From an uncultured Clostridia bacterium (GTDB lineage Bacteria; Bacillota; Clostridia; Christensenellales; Aristaeellaceae), in assembly GCA_937886445.1 (NCBI GenBank), contig CALGBY010000121.1, forward strand, positions 1-32,543: a stretch of DNA of 32,543 nt, read 5' to 3'. Below the pieces are notes generated by a model. That model made no database searches. It was not told where the DNA came from and worked only from the letters and a program-made list of their open reading frames with translations. Shown here piece after piece: positions 31,486 to 32,543 of this stretch; positions within the stretch are counted from its first letter, which is position 1; the number at the start of each line of letters is the position of its first letter. The translations under genes and the position numbers were made by a program.

Positions 31486-32402
31486 AGCGCGCGTTCGCCG
31501 CGGCAGCGGCGCTTTTCATGCTGCTTCCCCTGCTTTGCTCCGCGGAAAATATCCACCTTCATCCCGGCGAATCCGTTACCTACAATGCCGAGGTGATCTC
31601 GCCCTGGGTGAGCGAGGACAGCGATGTGGCGGACGCCAGTGAAAACGTGATCACAGCCTACTCCGTGGGTACGGCTGTGCTCTCCGCAGAGGCCACGGAC
31701 GGCAGTCTGTACAGCATCACGGTAGAGGTATCCGATGAGGCGCAGGCAATGAAAATGCCTCCCCTCATGCAGGCGGCGGTGGACCTCGGCCTTGCCGAAT
31801 GGGAGGCTGCCGGCGGCGAGACCTTCCGCCGCTGCAACAAATACACGCTCTGGTATTCCAACGGCAATAAATACGAATACGGCTGGTGTGCCGCCTTTGA
31901 ATGCTGGTGCCTTTATCATGTGGGCATCCCCATGGTAGAGTGGACCAAGTGCGAGCCGCATGAAAACGGCGAGGTATGGGGCGTAAAGGCCAACGGTGTG
32001 GGCAAGGTGATACAGGGCTATGACAAGATGAACCGGCTCACATTTATCCCCCGTCCCGGCTATCTTGTGGTGTACGGTCAGGCGGACAGCGGCACCTGTA
32101 TGCATGTGGCCATCATAACGGACTGTGAGGAGATCGGCGAGGGCCGGTATCTGATCAAAACCGTGGAAGGCAATATGGCCAACCGCATCAAGCGCTACTG
32201 CTATGTATATGAAGTTAAAGGCGCCGATGAAAGCAAGGCGAACGGCAAAAAGAACTACCCCTATAAGGTAACAGGCAATTACTTCGACGCTCCCGAGGAA
32301 TACCGCACGGAACCGGATACCTTCCAGTACACCAAGCATAAAAAGAACTGGTATGTATATCGCTTCTGCGCCACCTGGCTGCCGCAGGAAACAGCAGACT
32401 GA
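31482..32402 (+). CDS. secreted CHAP-domain protein with Big_2-like domain
   Basis: A 306-aa exported protein. Start GTG 31482 overlaps the stop of the P-II-like gene (GTGA). Residues 1-21 form a signal peptide (AFAAAAALFMLLPLLCSA). Residues about 25-83 are a small Ig-like Big_2-type domain (ITAYSVGTAVLSAEA). Residues about 100-270 are a CHAP-type cysteine peptidase/amidase domain: Cys136 in GWCAAFECWC, His208 in MHVAIIT, and Glu229/Asn231 in VEGN. Such enzymes usually cut peptidoglycan cross-links or stem peptides. A cell-wall enzyme in the same operon as a P-II/transporter pair is odd and may be coincidental. A terminator follows. Confidence 0.85.
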   Translation: MKRAFAAAAALFMLLPLLCSAENIHLHPGESVTYNAEVISPWVSEDSDVADASENVITAYSVGTAVLSAEATDGSLYSITVEVSDEAQAMKMPPLMQAAVDLGLAEWEAAGGETFRRCNKYTLWYSNGNKYEYGWCAAFECWCLYHVGIPMVEWTKCEPHENGEVWGVKANGVGKVIQGYDKMNRLTFIPRPGYLVVYGQADSGTCMHVAIITDCEEIGEGRYLIKTVEGNMANRIKRYCYVYEVKGADESKANGKKNYPYKVTGNYFDAPEEYRTEPDTFQYTKHKKNWYVYRFCATWLPQETAD

Positions 32403-32415
32403 AGCGGCCGCCCGT

Positions 32416-32447
32416 TCAGCCGCCGCCCCGGCGGCTGATTCTGTTTT
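32416..32447 (+). terminator. terminator after the CHAP gene
   Basis: TCAGCCGCC (32416-32424) pairs perfectly with 32430-32438 around a 5-base loop, then TTCTGTTTTT. Confidence 0.8.
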
Positions 32448-32462
32448 TGCTTCACGAAAATC

Positions 32463-32489
32463 AGAAAAAAGTGTACGGCCCATTTTTCT
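32463..32489. repeat. conserved-loop hairpin, copy 4
   Basis: AGAAAAA (32463-32469) pairs with TTTTTCT (32483-32489) around a loop holding GTGTACGGCC. It lies directly before another MITE end. Confidence 0.65.
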
Positions 32490-32491
32490 AA

Positions 32492-32543
32492 GGCAATACC
32501 GCACAAATGAGTTAGTGCGATGGCGAGTGAATTTTTCAACAGA
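32492..32543. repeat. left end of a further MITE copy, cut by the window edge
   Basis: The sequence starts GGCAATACCGCACAA and matches 28823-28874 with only two substitutions (GTTAGTG for GTCAGTG; GGCG for GACG) up to the last base of the window. Confidence 0.85.

Overview
The window looks like a chromosomal piece of an anaerobic member of the Clostridia (Bacillota). Evidence: strong AGGAGG-type ribosome binding sites, occasional GTG/TTG starts, a soluble NAD(P)-linked [FeFe]-hydrogenase operon, sensor kinases of Clostridial type and mid-range base composition. No species can be named from the sequence alone.

Layout. (1) 1-4.3 kb: two tandem hybrid histidine kinases. 4.28-4.55 kb: gene debris. 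4.65-7.68 kb: an exported M16-family zinc peptidase. (2) 7.7-9.05 kb: a decayed stretch with a broken fragment resembling the C-terminus of a restriction-type helicase and a PD-(D/E)xK nuclease pseudogene interrupted at an A7 run. (3) 9,078-20,407: an 11.3 kb integrative element in the 3' end of a tRNA-Ser(GGA) gene, bounded by a perfect 25-bp duplication. From left to right it carries a palindrome-rich end with two orphan terminators, four small unknown proteins, an ArdC-type antirestriction protein, a serine resolvase, a structured non-coding stretch, a SHOCT membrane protein divergent from an XRE regulator, a 662-aa superfamily 2 helicase, three 52-bp iteron-like repeats, an unknown 255-aa protein, an excisionase-like HTH protein and a tyrosine integrase. 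No relaxase or type IV secretion gene is visible. (4) 20.5-23.3 kb: MATE efflux pump and a solo nucleotidyltransferase-like protein. (5) 23.4-28.5 kb, minus strand: hndA - HATPase - hndB - hndC - hndD. (6) 28.8-32.5 kb: a MITE, then an operon of a DUF1538 membrane protein, a fused double P-II-like protein and a secreted CHAP-domain protein, ending in a second MITE copy cut by the window edge.

How the parts work together. The hydrogenase genes encode a complete electron-bifurcating-type enzyme: NADH/FMN subunit, [2Fe-2S] subunits and H-cluster subunit. In the element, integrase, excisionase-like protein, att cores and arm-type repeats form a recombination module. The helicase, iterons and nearby dyads look like a replication or defence module of unknown type.

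The most unusual signals are: the helicase gene is bracketed by two 39-nt palindromes that differ by a compensatory base-pair change; three tandem 52-bp repeats sit between the helicase and the unknown 255-aa gene; a family of four hairpins keeps a 10-nt loop (GTGTWCRRCC) while its stems vary, partly inside a MITE; and a duplicated DUF1538 protein is paired with a duplicated P-II-like protein.
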